A stretch of 64,000 bases of DNA from assembly GCA_023100825.1 (NCBI GenBank), contig CP095846.1, forward strand, positions 4,402,001 to 4,466,000. The letters are read 5' to 3'. Under the pieces are notes generated by a model. It had not been told where the DNA came from. It did no database searches and saw only the letters and a program-made list of their open reading frames with translations. This DNA comes from Nocardioidaceae bacterium SCSIO 66511. GTDB taxonomy: Bacteria; Actinomycetota; Actinomycetes; Propionibacteriales; Nocardioidaceae. Below, piece by piece: positions 1-8,622 of this stretch. Every line of letters begins with the position of its first letter. The stretch's first letter is position 1. The translations under genes and the position numbers were made by a program.

Positions 1-952
1 ACCCGGTCATGACCAGAGTTGCGACCCGAAAACCGTAGTAGCGCAACATCAACACGATCATGCAGGTGAAGCCGACGTGCAGGCTCGCGAACGCACCGAT
101 GCTCGCGAACGCATCGCTCGCCGACGGGTCCTCCAGCAGATGCAGCCGGTCGACCAGGAGCGTCTCCTGCTTGGAGTTGATGAACGTACGCGAGAGTCCG
201 TCGAAGTCGCCCGGCGCCGATGCGAACGGACCGAGCGACGGGATCAGGTAGTACGAAAGCGTGCCGAGGATCCACGCCCAGATCGCCGCGGTCAAGAACA
301 CGTACCCGTCACGGATGCGGCCTGCGAACACCAGTGCGGCAACGAACGAGATCGGCACGATGTACGCGAACGACTCATAGATGCCCGCGATGACGTACGA
401 CCCGATGTGCTCGCCGAACAACCCGTGCAACAGCGACGCCGGCGTGTGCCCGAAGAACACGTCTTTCTCGAAGTCGTTCAGCGCGTCGTCGTGGTAGCCG
501 CGGAAGACCACCCAGCTCTTCAAGTTGCGATAGAAGAGATAGACGAGGTGGTACGCGAGCAGTCCGCTGATCGCGAGCGCGAGTCGATCGGTCGGCCAGC
601 GCCGGCGCAGCGTCGCGACCACCTTGCCGATGGAGATGCCCCGACGACCCGACCGGATCACGGCGTCGACCAGGCACAGAATCACGAACCAGAGCAGCGA
701 CAGACCCATCCGGGTCCAGAACATCGCGCCGCCCGGGTCTCGGATCGGCACACCCACCTGGATGGAACGAGCGATCATGACCGCGCCGAACAGCGCGACG
801 GTCACCCACAGGGTGATCACCCACCGATATGCGCGCCACCCTTTGGCGGGTGGTGCGTCGGTCTCGGCAGGTTCGGCGAAGAATCCGGCGGCTTGAATGA
901 TGCGGTCCCCCATCATGACTGTGCTTGCTTCGTTGAGTTGTGGTTGTTTCAT
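1..952 (-). CDS. PAP2-superfamily membrane phosphatase / inositolphosphotransferase-like protein (partial, C-terminus outside window)
   Basis: I read this frame directly from the minus strand; it is open from ATG 952 to the window edge (about 317 codons). It predicts roughly six membrane segments. The motif ASLHVGF near the cut end, preceded by SLGPF, matches the histidine-containing active-site region of the PAP2_3 branch of PAP2 phosphatases (Aur1/Ipt1-like lipid head-group transferases). The substrate is probably a lipid phosphate or phosphoinositide, acting at the membrane; this is family inference. ATG 952 lies 25 nt after the stop of the upstream glycosyltransferase, suggesting co-transcription. 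ATG codons at 916 and 913 are alternatives in the same frame; no strong ribosome binding site distinguishes them. The last PAP2 motif lies beyond the edge. Confidence 0.75.
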   Translation of the reverse strand, partial: MKQPQLNEASTVMMGDRIIQAAGFFAEPAETDAPPAKGWRAYRWVITLWVTVALFGAVMIARSIQVGVPIRDPGGAMFWTRMGLSLLWFVILCLVDAVIRSGRRGISIGKVVATLRRRWPTDRLALAISGLLAYHLVYLFYRNLKSWVVFRGYHDDALNDFEKDVFFGHTPASLLHGLFGEHIGSYVIAGIYESFAYIVPISFVAALVFAGRIRDGYVFLTAAIWAWILGTLSYYLIPSLGPFASAPGDFDGLSRTFINSKQETLLVDRLHLLEDPSASDAFASIGAFASLHVGFTCMIVLMLRYYGFRVATLVMTG

Positions 953-977
953 CGCTGGGTGCGCGGGCACACAGCGA

Positions 978-2483
978 TCAGTCGTAGTGCTGCAGCTTGG
1001 GCCAGACGGTCGTCCAGCCACCGGCGGGTCGCCGGCAGATGGTGATCGGCGCGCCCTGCTCCTGGTTGCCGACGCCGAGTTCGTTGTCCAGCCAGTCTGC
1101 GACCGAACACGAACCGAACAGCGGCTCCAACTGGCTCGGGCTGGTGCCGACGAAGATCGCAGTATCGGCGGACTCGGACGGACGCGCCTGGTAGTAGAGC
1201 TCGTTCTGGGCGCTGTACACCTCGTCCATGCCGTGATCGGGCCCATACCGCGCAATCGCACCCGCCTCGCCGTAGTTGTCGGCGATGACGACGGCCTGGT
1301 CGCGTTCATCGACCGCCAGCCGCTCACGTACGTCGGCGACCTGTTGGACGTACGCCGGCCAGCCGACCTGGTCTTGCGCGATCTGGTTGAACGTCGGGAT
1401 AGGTGTCGAGCCGAGAAGGTTCAGCGGTACGACCGGTAGCGCGATCAGCACCGAGATGACGGCGTTGGCCCCGACCGCACCGATCACCGTCCACGCCCGG
1501 CGGGTGGAGCCTGCGGCCACCCACTGCGCGACGACGACACAGCCCGCGGCCAGGAAAGCCGTCATCAGGCCCAACGGGTAGTAGACCTGCGACCCTCCGA
1601 CGAAGACCAGCACCACCACGACCGGCAGCGCGGCGGCGACGAAACGGACGGGTCGCCATCGCGGCGACCGGAACAACTCTCGCAGGCCGACCAGCCACAC
1701 CGGGGCCAGCGCCACTCCGAAGGTGACGAGCATGACCGGAATCAGCAGCATTCGTACCTGGCTGGCGTTGTGCTCGGCGAGCGCCTCGCCCATCGTCAGC
1801 TGTGGCCAGTCGTTCATCGCCTGGTAGATGAGATTGGGGAGCCCGACGAGCAACGCGATGGCGCCCGACGCCCATACCCAGCGCGACCGGAACAGGTCGC
1901 GCGGGCCGACGGCAGCGATACCGGCGGCGAGACCGACCAGGAGCACCGCGATCAGCAGCTTGTTGTACATGCTCAGGCCGGTCACCAGGCCCGCGAGCAA
2001 CCACCACTTCGGCTCGTTGCGAAGTACCGCTCGGATCATGAACAACAGCACCGCCGGCCATACGACGAGGTCGACGGTCGCAGTCAGCAGCACCCGCGCG
2101 AACTCGAGCGGGATCAGCGACGTGCCGTACGCCCACGCGCACAGTGTCTGTGCGTCACGGTCGCCGCCGAGCTCGCGGGCGATCAGCGTGACGACGAGGA
2201 TCGACAATGCCATCAGCGCCGTCGCCGGGATGTGGATCGCCCACGTCTCATCGGCGATCGCACTGAACATCCGGGCGAGCAGCGGCGTCAGGGGCGGCTG
2301 GTCGACGTACCCCCAGTCCAGCGGCAGCATCCGGAAGTACATCTCGTCGCGGTGATACCCGTACGCCGGACTCGCCGACGTCAGCGCTGCGGCGACCGTC
2401 GCCATCGCAACGAGGACGGGCCCGAGCGCGAGCCGAGGAACGACGTGGGTACGCGTACCTCGCGCGTAGCCGACCGAGGTCAC
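978..2483 (-). CDS. GT-C family glycosyltransferase, ArnT/PMT-like (PMT_2 domain)
   Basis: A polytopic membrane protein of about 501 residues. After the first membrane segment comes HRDEMYF (residues 44–50) with the acidic pair expected in the first outer loop of polyprenyl-phosphate-mannose-dependent transferases. It is followed by DWGYVDQPPLTP and many hydrophobic segments, then a soluble C-terminal domain. The family moves a sugar from a lipid-linked donor to a lipid, protein or glycan acceptor on the outer face; the acceptor is unknown. The frame stays open upstream to 2729, but that part is arginine-rich and crosses a tandem repeat and a hairpin. I therefore prefer GTG 2483, which leaves about 20 residues before the first membrane helix. 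A longer start is possible. It is followed 25 nt later by the PAP2 gene. Confidence 0.75.
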   Translation of the reverse strand: MTSVGYARGTRTHVVPRLALGPVLVAMATVAAALTSASPAYGYHRDEMYFRMLPLDWGYVDQPPLTPLLARMFSAIADETWAIHIPATALMALSILVVTLIARELGGDRDAQTLCAWAYGTSLIPLEFARVLLTATVDLVVWPAVLLFMIRAVLRNEPKWWLLAGLVTGLSMYNKLLIAVLLVGLAAGIAAVGPRDLFRSRWVWASGAIALLVGLPNLIYQAMNDWPQLTMGEALAEHNASQVRMLLIPVMLVTFGVALAPVWLVGLRELFRSPRWRPVRFVAAALPVVVVLVFVGGSQVYYPLGLMTAFLAAGCVVVAQWVAAGSTRRAWTVIGAVGANAVISVLIALPVVPLNLLGSTPIPTFNQIAQDQVGWPAYVQQVADVRERLAVDERDQAVVIADNYGEAGAIARYGPDHGMDEVYSAQNELYYQARPSESADTAIFVGTSPSQLEPLFGSCSVADWLDNELGVGNQEQGAPITICRRPAGGWTTVWPKLQHYD

Positions 2484-2650
2484 GGCCGCGTCTCGTGCAG
2501 TCGTGAACGGGCCCGGGGCGCGCGTCTGTCGACCACGGCCGATGTACGACCGCGGGTCGGACAGGACCCGGCGGGGCGATGCAACGCACTCTCCGTTCGA
2601 GGGCGAGGTGGAAACGGTGCTGATAGCAGCATAAGAGATCGCCCACTGAG

Positions 2651-2691
2651 CCGGGTCGCGAGGAGTTCGGGCCGGGTCGCGAGGAGTTCGG
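2651..2691. repeat. tandem 20-bp direct repeat
   Basis: Two identical copies of CCGGGTCGCGAGGAGTTCGG at 2651–2670 and 2672–2691. The second copy runs into the left arm of the adjacent hairpin. It lies in the gap between the acyl-CoA dehydrogenase stop and the glycosyltransferase start. Confidence 0.8.
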
Positions 2692-2743
2692 TGCGAATTG
2701 CACCACGCAGGACTGTGACGGTGGTGCAATTCGCACCAAACTC
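2684..2743 (-). terminator. long palindromic hairpin, probable terminator of the carboxylase operon
   Basis: A 23-bp inverted repeat with one mismatch: arms 2684–2706 and 2721–2743, core GGTGCGAATTGCACCAC, 14-nt loop. It begins 28 nt after the stop of the last operon gene on the minus strand. There is no U-tract, as is common for actinobacterial hairpin terminators, so the role is inferred from position. The ends (GAGTT…AACTC) resemble the palindromes at 51430 and 52832. Confidence 0.55.
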
Positions 2744-2771
2744 CGCCGAGCGGGCCAATGCCGAGACGGCC

Positions 2772-3941
2772 TCAGTACGACTTGGGCAGCCCCAAACTGA
2801 ACTGAGCGATGAAGTTGAGCACCATCTCCCGGCTCACCGGCGCGATCCGCGACAGCCGCGACGCGGCGACGAGGGCACCCATGCCGTACTCGGTGGTGAG
2901 ACCGTTACCGCCGTGCGTCTGCACCGCGCGGTCGACGGCATTGCAGACGGCCTCACCGGCGGCGTACTTCGCCATATTGGCCGCCTCGCCCGCACCCATC
3001 AGATCGCCCGCGCCGTAGAGAGCGGCAGCTCGCTGGGTCATCAACCGAGCCAGCTCGATCTCGATATGCGACTCGGCCAGCGGATGAGCTATCGCCTGAT
3101 GTCCGCCGATCGGCTGCTTCCACACTTCTCGCGAGGCGGCGTACGCGACACCCTTCGCCAACGCGTACCTCGCCATACCCGTCGCGAACGATGCGGCCAT
3201 GATGCGTTCGGGGTTGAGCCCGGCGAACAGCTGCTCGAGGCCGGCATCCTCGCTGCCGACGAGCGCATCGGAGGGCAGGCGTACGTCGTCGAAGAACAGC
3301 GTGAACTGCTTCTCTGGCGAGACGACCTCCATCTCGATCTGCTGCGCGACGAAGCCATCCGCATCGGTAGGAACGATGAACAACGCCGGTTTGAGTTTTC
3401 CGGTCTTCGCATCCTCCATCCGGGCGACGACAAGCAGGTGTGGGGCCTCGTCGACTCCGGAGATGAAGGTCTTCCCTCCGTTCAGAATCCACTCGTCACC
3501 GTCACGCTGGGCGGTGGTCACGATCCGATGCGAGTTGGAGCCGGCATCGGACTCCGTGATCGAGAAGGCCATCTTCGTCGTGCCCTCGGCGAATCCCGGC
3601 AGCCAATGCTGCTTCTGAGCATCCGTGCCGTACTGACCGATCACCGTGGCACAGATCGCCGGCGAGACGACCATCATGAGTAGTGGGCACCCGGCGGCAG
3701 CGAACTCCTCACACACGGCGGCGAGATCGCCGATGCCCCCGCCTCCGCCGCCGTACTCTTCCGGTACGGCGACGCCGAGGTAGCCGTTCTTGCCGGCCTC
3801 CGCCCATAGCTCGTCGGTCTTCTCGCCGGTACGCGCGCGCTCGATGAAGTAGTCGTGCCCGTACTTCGAGGCGAGATCGGCGACGGCCTGCCGCAGCGCT
3901 TGGCGCTCGGCAGACTCGCTGAACGTGGGTACGTCACTCAT
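2772..3941 (-). CDS. acyl-CoA dehydrogenase
   Basis: A 389-residue flavoprotein of the usual family length. It would oxidise an acyl-CoA to the 2,3-enoyl-CoA using FAD and pass electrons to ETF. Visible family blocks are GVAVPEEYGGGG (N-terminal helical domain), AFSITESDAGSNSH (beta-domain substrate/FAD site), GGKTFISG, and AVQTHGGNGLTTEYG in the C-terminal helical domain. An NPERI sequence sits where the helix-G glutamate of isovaleryl/long-chain enzymes lies. It is the last gene of the seven-gene operon; its ATG overlaps the stop of the carboxylase alpha gene by 8 nt. Pairing with a biotin-dependent carboxylase suggests a branched or isoprenoid-type acyl-CoA substrate; this is inference. 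Confidence 0.9.
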   Translation of the reverse strand: MSDVPTFSESAERQALRQAVADLASKYGHDYFIERARTGEKTDELWAEAGKNGYLGVAVPEEYGGGGGGIGDLAAVCEEFAAAGCPLLMMVVSPAICATVIGQYGTDAQKQHWLPGFAEGTTKMAFSITESDAGSNSHRIVTTAQRDGDEWILNGGKTFISGVDEAPHLLVVARMEDAKTGKLKPALFIVPTDADGFVAQQIEMEVVSPEKQFTLFFDDVRLPSDALVGSEDAGLEQLFAGLNPERIMAASFATGMARYALAKGVAYAASREVWKQPIGGHQAIAHPLAESHIEIELARLMTQRAAALYGAGDLMGAGEAANMAKYAAGEAVCNAVDRAVQTHGGNGLTTEYGMGALVAASRLSRIAPVSREMVLNFIAQFSLGLPKSY

Positions 3942-5898
3942 CTTCGTTCTCTCCTTCGTCGATCACCGCGAGAACGGTGCCAGCGTCTACCTGTTGTCCT
4001 GCGGTCACACCGACCTCAGCCACGATGCCGTCGACCGGTGCGTTGATCGGGTGCTGCATCTTCATCGCCTCGAGAACGAGCACGGTCTGACCTTTGGCGA
4101 CCTGGTCTCCGGCCGACACCGCAACCGACGCAACGGCCGCCGGCATCGGGGCGAGCAGGGATCCCTCGGCGACTTCGTCTGCGGGGTCGGAAAATCGTGG
4201 TACTCGGCGCAGGTCGACCGACCCGCTCGGCCCGTCAACGTAAGCGAAGTCGTCTTCGAAACGGACTTCGTACGACTCGCCGACTCCCCCGTGACCGAGC
4301 CGCGCGCAGTGGCCACCGACTTCGATCACATCGAGTCCGTCGACGACGAAACGTCTACGCTCATTGGCGTATGAGACCTCGATCCGCTCATCGCCGAGCA
4401 GGTACGCGCGGCTCCGGCGCTGCGACGGAACGTTGCGGAACGCCGTCGGGATACGGCTCTGCACGCTCGCCGAGGACTGCGTGGCATGTGCTTGTACGAG
4501 CGCTGCAGCAGTCGCATAGCGCTGTATCGCCGCCTCCGAACGACGTGGCGCCGTCCACAGCTCCTTCCGATCGTCCAGCAGCCGGGTGTGCACGTCTCCG
4601 GCGCCGAACTGCTCATCGGACAGGATGGCAGTCAACAGATCGAGATTCGTGACGATCCCGTGCACCCGGGCGCGGCGAAGCGAGCCACGTAGCATCCGGA
4701 TCGCCTGCGTGCGGTCGGGCGCCCATGCGACGACCTTCGCCAGCATGGCGTCGTAATGGATGCCGACGACCGATCCGGGTGCTACGGCCGCGTCTACCCG
4801 TACGCCGTATGCGTCGGGGTTGGCGAACTCCGCCTCGGCTCCGCCGAACTCGAAGGCGCGTACGGTGCCGGTCTGCGCGCGCCAGTCGTCGGCGGGATCC
4901 TCGGCGTAGACGCGTACCTCGATCGCATGCGAATCGCGCGGTTGCGGTTCGGTTCCGAGCGCACGCCCTTCTGCCACGGCGATCTGCAGCTCGACGAGGT
5001 CGACGCCCCAAACGGATTCGGTCACCGGATGCTCGACCTGGAGTCGTGTGTTCATCTCCAAGAAGCTGACGGTCGCGTGACCTGACTCGACTCCGTCCAC
5101 GAGGAACTCAACAGTGCCGGCGCCGACGTAGTCGACCGCCATGACCGCTGCGCGAGCCGCGTCGTGCAACCGCGTACGTACTGCGTCGGAGATGCCTGGT
5201 GCCGGGGTCTCCTCGACGACCTTCTGGTGCCGTCGCTGGATCGAGCAGTCGCGCTCGCCCAACACCCAGCAGGTGCCGTGCCGATCGGCCAGAACCTGTA
5301 CTTCGATGTGCCGTGCCGTCGGAAGGTACGGCTCGACGAACACCGTGCCGTCGCCGAACGACGCCAGTGCCTCCGCCTCGGCCGCCGCGACCGCCGCATC
5401 GAGCTCGCCCGACTCCGTCACGACGCGCATACCGCGACCACCGCCTCCGGCAGAAGCCTTTACCAGCATGGGGAAACTGCCCGACTCGGCAGTGAGGACC
5501 GGAACTCCCGCAGCGGCCATGATCTCCTTGGCGCGTACCTTAGAGCCCATCTGTTCGATCGTCTTCGGCTCCGGGCCGATCCAGGTGAGGCCAGCGTCGA
5601 GCACGGCCTGCGCGAACTCGGCGTTCTCCGACAAGAAGCCATAGCCCGGATGGATCGCGTCCGCTCCGGTGACTCGCGCGGCCTCGACGATCAGGTCGCC
5701 GCGCAAGTACGTGTCTGCCGCGGCGTTACCTGGCAGCCGGACCGCGGCGTCCGCTTCCCGTACGAACGGCGCAGCGTCGTCGGCGTCGGAGTGGACTGCC
5801 ACCGTTTCGATGCCAAGCCGACGGCAGGTGCGGATGACACGTCGCGCGATCTCACCACGGTTTGCGACAAGCACCCGCTCACATACGGAAGACGCCAT
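3934..5898 (-). CDS. acyl-CoA carboxylase alpha subunit (biotin carboxylase + biotin carrier domain)
   Basis: A 654-residue protein with biotin carboxylase at the N-terminus (VLVANRGEIARRVI near residue 10, KASAGGGGRGM ATP-grasp loop, EMNTRLQVEHPVTE active site). A biotin carrier domain lies at the C-terminus, with the biotinylated lysine near residue 613 in EAMKMQ. It carboxylates biotin with ATP and bicarbonate and hands the carboxyl group to the beta subunit encoded just upstream. The organisation is that of methylcrotonyl- or geranyl-CoA carboxylase alpha subunits. The operon (two acyl-CoA dehydrogenases, AtuA) supports one of these over acetyl- or propionyl-CoA carboxylase, but sequence alone does not settle the substrate. 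Its start overlaps the beta-subunit stop by 20 nt. Confidence 0.92.
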   Translation of the reverse strand: MASSVCERVLVANRGEIARRVIRTCRRLGIETVAVHSDADDAAPFVREADAAVRLPGNAAADTYLRGDLIVEAARVTGADAIHPGYGFLSENAEFAQAVLDAGLTWIGPEPKTIEQMGSKVRAKEIMAAAGVPVLTAESGSFPMLVKASAGGGGRGMRVVTESGELDAAVAAAEAEALASFGDGTVFVEPYLPTARHIEVQVLADRHGTCWVLGERDCSIQRRHQKVVEETPAPGISDAVRTRLHDAARAAVMAVDYVGAGTVEFLVDGVESGHATVSFLEMNTRLQVEHPVTESVWGVDLVELQIAVAEGRALGTEPQPRDSHAIEVRVYAEDPADDWRAQTGTVRAFEFGGAEAEFANPDAYGVRVDAAVAPGSVVGIHYDAMLAKVVAWAPDRTQAIRMLRGSLRRARVHGIVTNLDLLTAILSDEQFGAGDVHTRLLDDRKELWTAPRRSEAAIQRYATAAALVQAHATQSSASVQSRIPTAFRNVPSQRRSRAYLLGDERIEVSYANERRRFVVDGLDVIEVGGHCARLGHGGVGESYEVRFEDDFAYVDGPSGSVDLRRVPRFSDPADEVAEGSLLAPMPAAVASVAVSAGDQVAKGQTVLVLEAMKMQHPINAPVDGIVAEVGVTAGQQVDAGTVLAVIDEGENEDE

Positions 5899-7471
5899 AG
5901 CCCTCTGCCCCCTTCACCTCGGCGTTGTGAATGGCCGACAAGCAGATGCCGAGCACCGTACGGGTGTCGCGCGGGTCGATCACGCCATCGTCGTAGAGCA
6001 TCCCTGACGTGAAGTACGCAAGGGATTGTTCTTCGATCTGCTGCTCGATGTACGCACGCATCTGCTTGTCGCCGTCTTCGTCGTACGGCTGACCCTTCGC
6101 TTCGGCCGCCTGTCTGGCAACGATGCTGACGACACCCGCCAACTGGGCCGGCCCCATCACCGCTGACTTGGCGTTCGGCCAGCTGAACATGAACCGCGGC
6201 TCGTACGCCCGGCCGGACATGCCGTAGTTGCCCGCGCCGTACGACGCACCCAGTACGACCGAGAGGTGCGGCACCGTGCTGTTGGAGACGGCGTTGATCA
6301 TCTGCGCGCCGTGCTTGATGATGCCGCCCTGCTCGTACTCAGCGCCGACCATGTAGCCGGTCGTGTTGTGCAGGAACAGCAGCGGGGTGTCGGTCTGATT
6401 GGCCAGCTGGATGAACTGCGCGGCCTTCTGCGACTCCTCGCTGAACAACACTCCTCGTGCATTCGCGAGAATGCCGATCGGATACCCATGGAGCTGGGCA
6501 TAGCCGGTCACCAGACTGCTGCCGTACAAGGGTTTGTGCTCGTCGAACTCGGATCCGTCGACGATGCGGGCGATCACCTCCCGCGGGTCGAACGGCAGCT
6601 TCGGGTCGTTCGGAACGATGCCGAGAAGCTCCTCGATATCGTAGGCAGGCTCCGCGTACACCGGTACTGGTGGCGAACCGTGCTTGCGCCAGTTGAGCCT
6701 TCGTACGATCTGTCGGCCGAGCAGGATTGCGTCGTGTTCGTCGGCAGCCAGGTAGTCGGCCAGCCCGGACTGGCGCGCGTGCATCCTGGCACCGCCGAGC
6801 GACTCGTCGTCGGACTCCTCGCCGGTGGCCATCTTCACCAGCGGCGGACCACCGAGGAACACCTTCGCACCGCCGTCGACCATCACCACGTAATCGCTCA
6901 TACCCGGGACGTACGCGCCACCGGCGGTCGAGTTGCCGAACACGAGCGCAATGGTCGGCACCCGAGCCGCGCTCGCCCTGGTGATGTTGCGGAAGGATGC
7001 GCCTCCGGGGATGAAGATGTCCTTCTGGGTAGGCAGATCTGCGCCACCGGACTCGACCAGGTTGATGGTCGGAAGGCGGTTCTCGGCAGCGATCTGGGCC
7101 GCTCGTTGTCCCTTCTTCAACGTGGACGGGTTACTCGATCCGCCTTTGACCGTTGGGTCATTGGCGACGATCATGCACTCGACGCCCTCGACGACGCCGA
7201 TGCCGGTGACGATGCTCCCGCCGACAGCGAAGTCGGTGCCCCACGCGGCAAGGCTGGACAGCTCCAGGAATGCGGAGTCTTCGTCGATCAGCAGCTCGAT
7301 GCGTTCGCGAGCGAGCAGTTTGCCACGCTTGTGATGACGCTCCACGTACTTCTCGCCGCCGCCGGCCAACGCTTTCGCATGCTGCTCGGCGAGGTCGGCG
7401 ACACGCTCGGTCATGGCGTCGCGGTTGGCGGCGAACTCCGGCGCCGCAGTGTCGATAGTCGTCCGGATCAC
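5879..7471 (-). CDS. acyl-CoA carboxylase beta subunit (carboxyltransferase; methylcrotonyl/geranyl-CoA type)
   Basis: A 530-residue carboxyltransferase. Key blocks are YVERHHKRGKLLARERI at the N-terminus, ESGGADLPTQ, GNSTAGGAYVPGMSDY (CoA/oxyanion region), FLHNTTGYMVG, and GASYGAGNYGMSGRAY near the C-terminus. The last two are typical of the methylcrotonyl-CoA carboxylase beta branch (MccB/AccD1). It transfers the carboxyl group from biotin to the gamma carbon of an enoyl-CoA. The beta-before-alpha order and the overlap at both ends point to one translationally coupled enzyme. It acts in the cytoplasm, probably in leucine or acyclic isoprenoid breakdown; the choice between these is open. Confidence 0.92.
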   Translation of the reverse strand: MIRTTIDTAAPEFAANRDAMTERVADLAEQHAKALAGGGEKYVERHHKRGKLLARERIELLIDEDSAFLELSSLAAWGTDFAVGGSIVTGIGVVEGVECMIVANDPTVKGGSSNPSTLKKGQRAAQIAAENRLPTINLVESGGADLPTQKDIFIPGGASFRNITRASAARVPTIALVFGNSTAGGAYVPGMSDYVVMVDGGAKVFLGGPPLVKMATGEESDDESLGGARMHARQSGLADYLAADEHDAILLGRQIVRRLNWRKHGSPPVPVYAEPAYDIEELLGIVPNDPKLPFDPREVIARIVDGSEFDEHKPLYGSSLVTGYAQLHGYPIGILANARGVLFSEESQKAAQFIQLANQTDTPLLFLHNTTGYMVGAEYEQGGIIKHGAQMINAVSNSTVPHLSVVLGASYGAGNYGMSGRAYEPRFMFSWPNAKSAVMGPAQLAGVVSIVARQAAEAKGQPYDEDGDKQMRAYIEQQIEEQSLAYFTSGMLYDDGVIDPRDTRTVLGICLSAIHNAEVKGAEGYGVFRM

Positions 7472-8622
7472 GTGTACCCCAAGAGTTTCGCTGCCAAGTC
7501 GGTCAGGACTTCGTTCGTACCGCCGCCGATGCCGAGGATGCGTGCATCGCGGTAGTGGCGCTCGACCTCGGACTCGCGCAGGTAGCCCGCACCGCCGAAG
7601 ATCTGCACCGCCTCGTTGACGACGTAGTCACATGCGGCAACGGCGTCGTTCTTCGCGATGCTCGCGTCGAGCGCGATCCGCTGCTCGTCATCGGCTCCTG
7701 CTGCGGCACGTTTCACAACGTCCTGTGTGTACGTACGCGCAGTGGTGGTTGCGCGGTGCATCTCCACGAGCTTGTGCCGGATGATCTGCCTGCTGATCAA
7801 CGGGCGTCCGAAAGTCTCACGTTTGCGGGCGTACTCAACGGCCAGATCGAGGCACCGTTGGGCCGTCGCGTACGCCTGGACTGCGAGACTGAGCCGCTCG
7901 GGTACGAACTGTCGCATGATCGCGACGAACCCGGCGTCCTCGTCGCCGACCAGGTTGGCGACCGGAACCCGGGCACCGTCGAAGGCGAGCTCGGCGGTGT
8001 CGGAGCACAGCCACCCCATCTTGTTCAGCGGCCGGCCGACCGCGAATCCGCGTGTGTGCTTGTCGATCACCAGCAGCGAGATCCCACCGAAGCCCTCGCC
8101 GCCGGTACGCACCGCGGTGGTGACGAAGTCCGCGCGTACACCTGAGGTGATGAACGTCTTGGCCCCACTGACCTCGTACGCGTCGCCGTCTCGTACGGCT
8201 CGGGTCGTCAGGTTGGCGACGTCGGATCCGCCCCCGGGCTCGGTGACCGCCAACGACCCGATCAGCTCTCCGGCGAGCGTTGGCCGTACGTAGTGGTCGA
8301 TCAGGCTCGTGTCGCCCGATGCGACGATGTGCGGCAAGGCGATGCCGTGCGTGAACAATGCGGCGACGAGTCCGGATGACCCTCCTGCTTCGATGATCGC
8401 CTCGGTGACGATCGCCGTGTCGACGACCGTGCCGCCCTGACCGCCGACCGCCTCAGGGAATCCGACGCCGAGGAGCCCAGCATCGGCGGCACGCTTGTGG
8501 AGCTCGCGAGGCACCTCGCCGGCGTCCTCCCAATCAGCGAGGTAAGGGACGATCTCGCGCTCGGCGAATCGGGTCGCGCTCTCCTTCAGTGCCGTGCGCT
8601 CGGGCGTACTCCACTCGGTCAC
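7468..8622 (-). CDS. acyl-CoA dehydrogenase
   Basis: A protein of about 384 residues. Family blocks include GVGFPEAVGGQGG, SLAVTEPGGGSDVANL (substrate/FAD site), SGAKTFITSG, and IFGGAGYLRESEVERHYRDARILGIGGG near the C-terminus. VPERL carries a glutamate at the helix-G position used as base by isovaleryl- and long-chain-type enzymes. The frame is open to 8673, but GTG 8622 overlaps the AtuA stop as GTGA, the coupling used across this operon, and removes an arginine-rich non-conserved N-terminus, so I chose it. It likely supplies the enoyl-CoA carboxylated by the adjacent carboxylase. Electron transfer would be via ETF, which is not encoded here. Confidence 0.9.
   Translation of the reverse strand: MTEWSTPERTALKESATRFAEREIVPYLADWEDAGEVPRELHKRAADAGLLGVGFPEAVGGQGGTVVDTAIVTEAIIEAGGSSGLVAALFTHGIALPHIVASGDTSLIDHYVRPTLAGELIGSLAVTEPGGGSDVANLTTRAVRDGDAYEVSGAKTFITSGVRADFVTTAVRTGGEGFGGISLLVIDKHTRGFAVGRPLNKMGWLCSDTAELAFDGARVPVANLVGDEDAGFVAIMRQFVPERLSLAVQAYATAQRCLDLAVEYARKRETFGRPLISRQIIRHKLVEMHRATTTARTYTQDVVKRAAAGADDEQRIALDASIAKNDAVAACDYVVNEAVQIFGGAGYLRESEVERHYRDARILGIGGGTNEVLTDLAAKLLGYT

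Noticed and set aside
2484-2729. N-terminal extension of the glycosyltransferase to 2729
   Set aside because: Arginine-rich, crosses a tandem repeat and a hairpin, and precedes the first membrane helix by too much.
1770-3683. Long open frame on the plus strand, antisense to the glycosyltransferase and acyl-CoA dehydrogenase genes
   Set aside because: Arg/Gln/Asp-rich translation with no domains; it mirrors two well-supported minus-strand genes.
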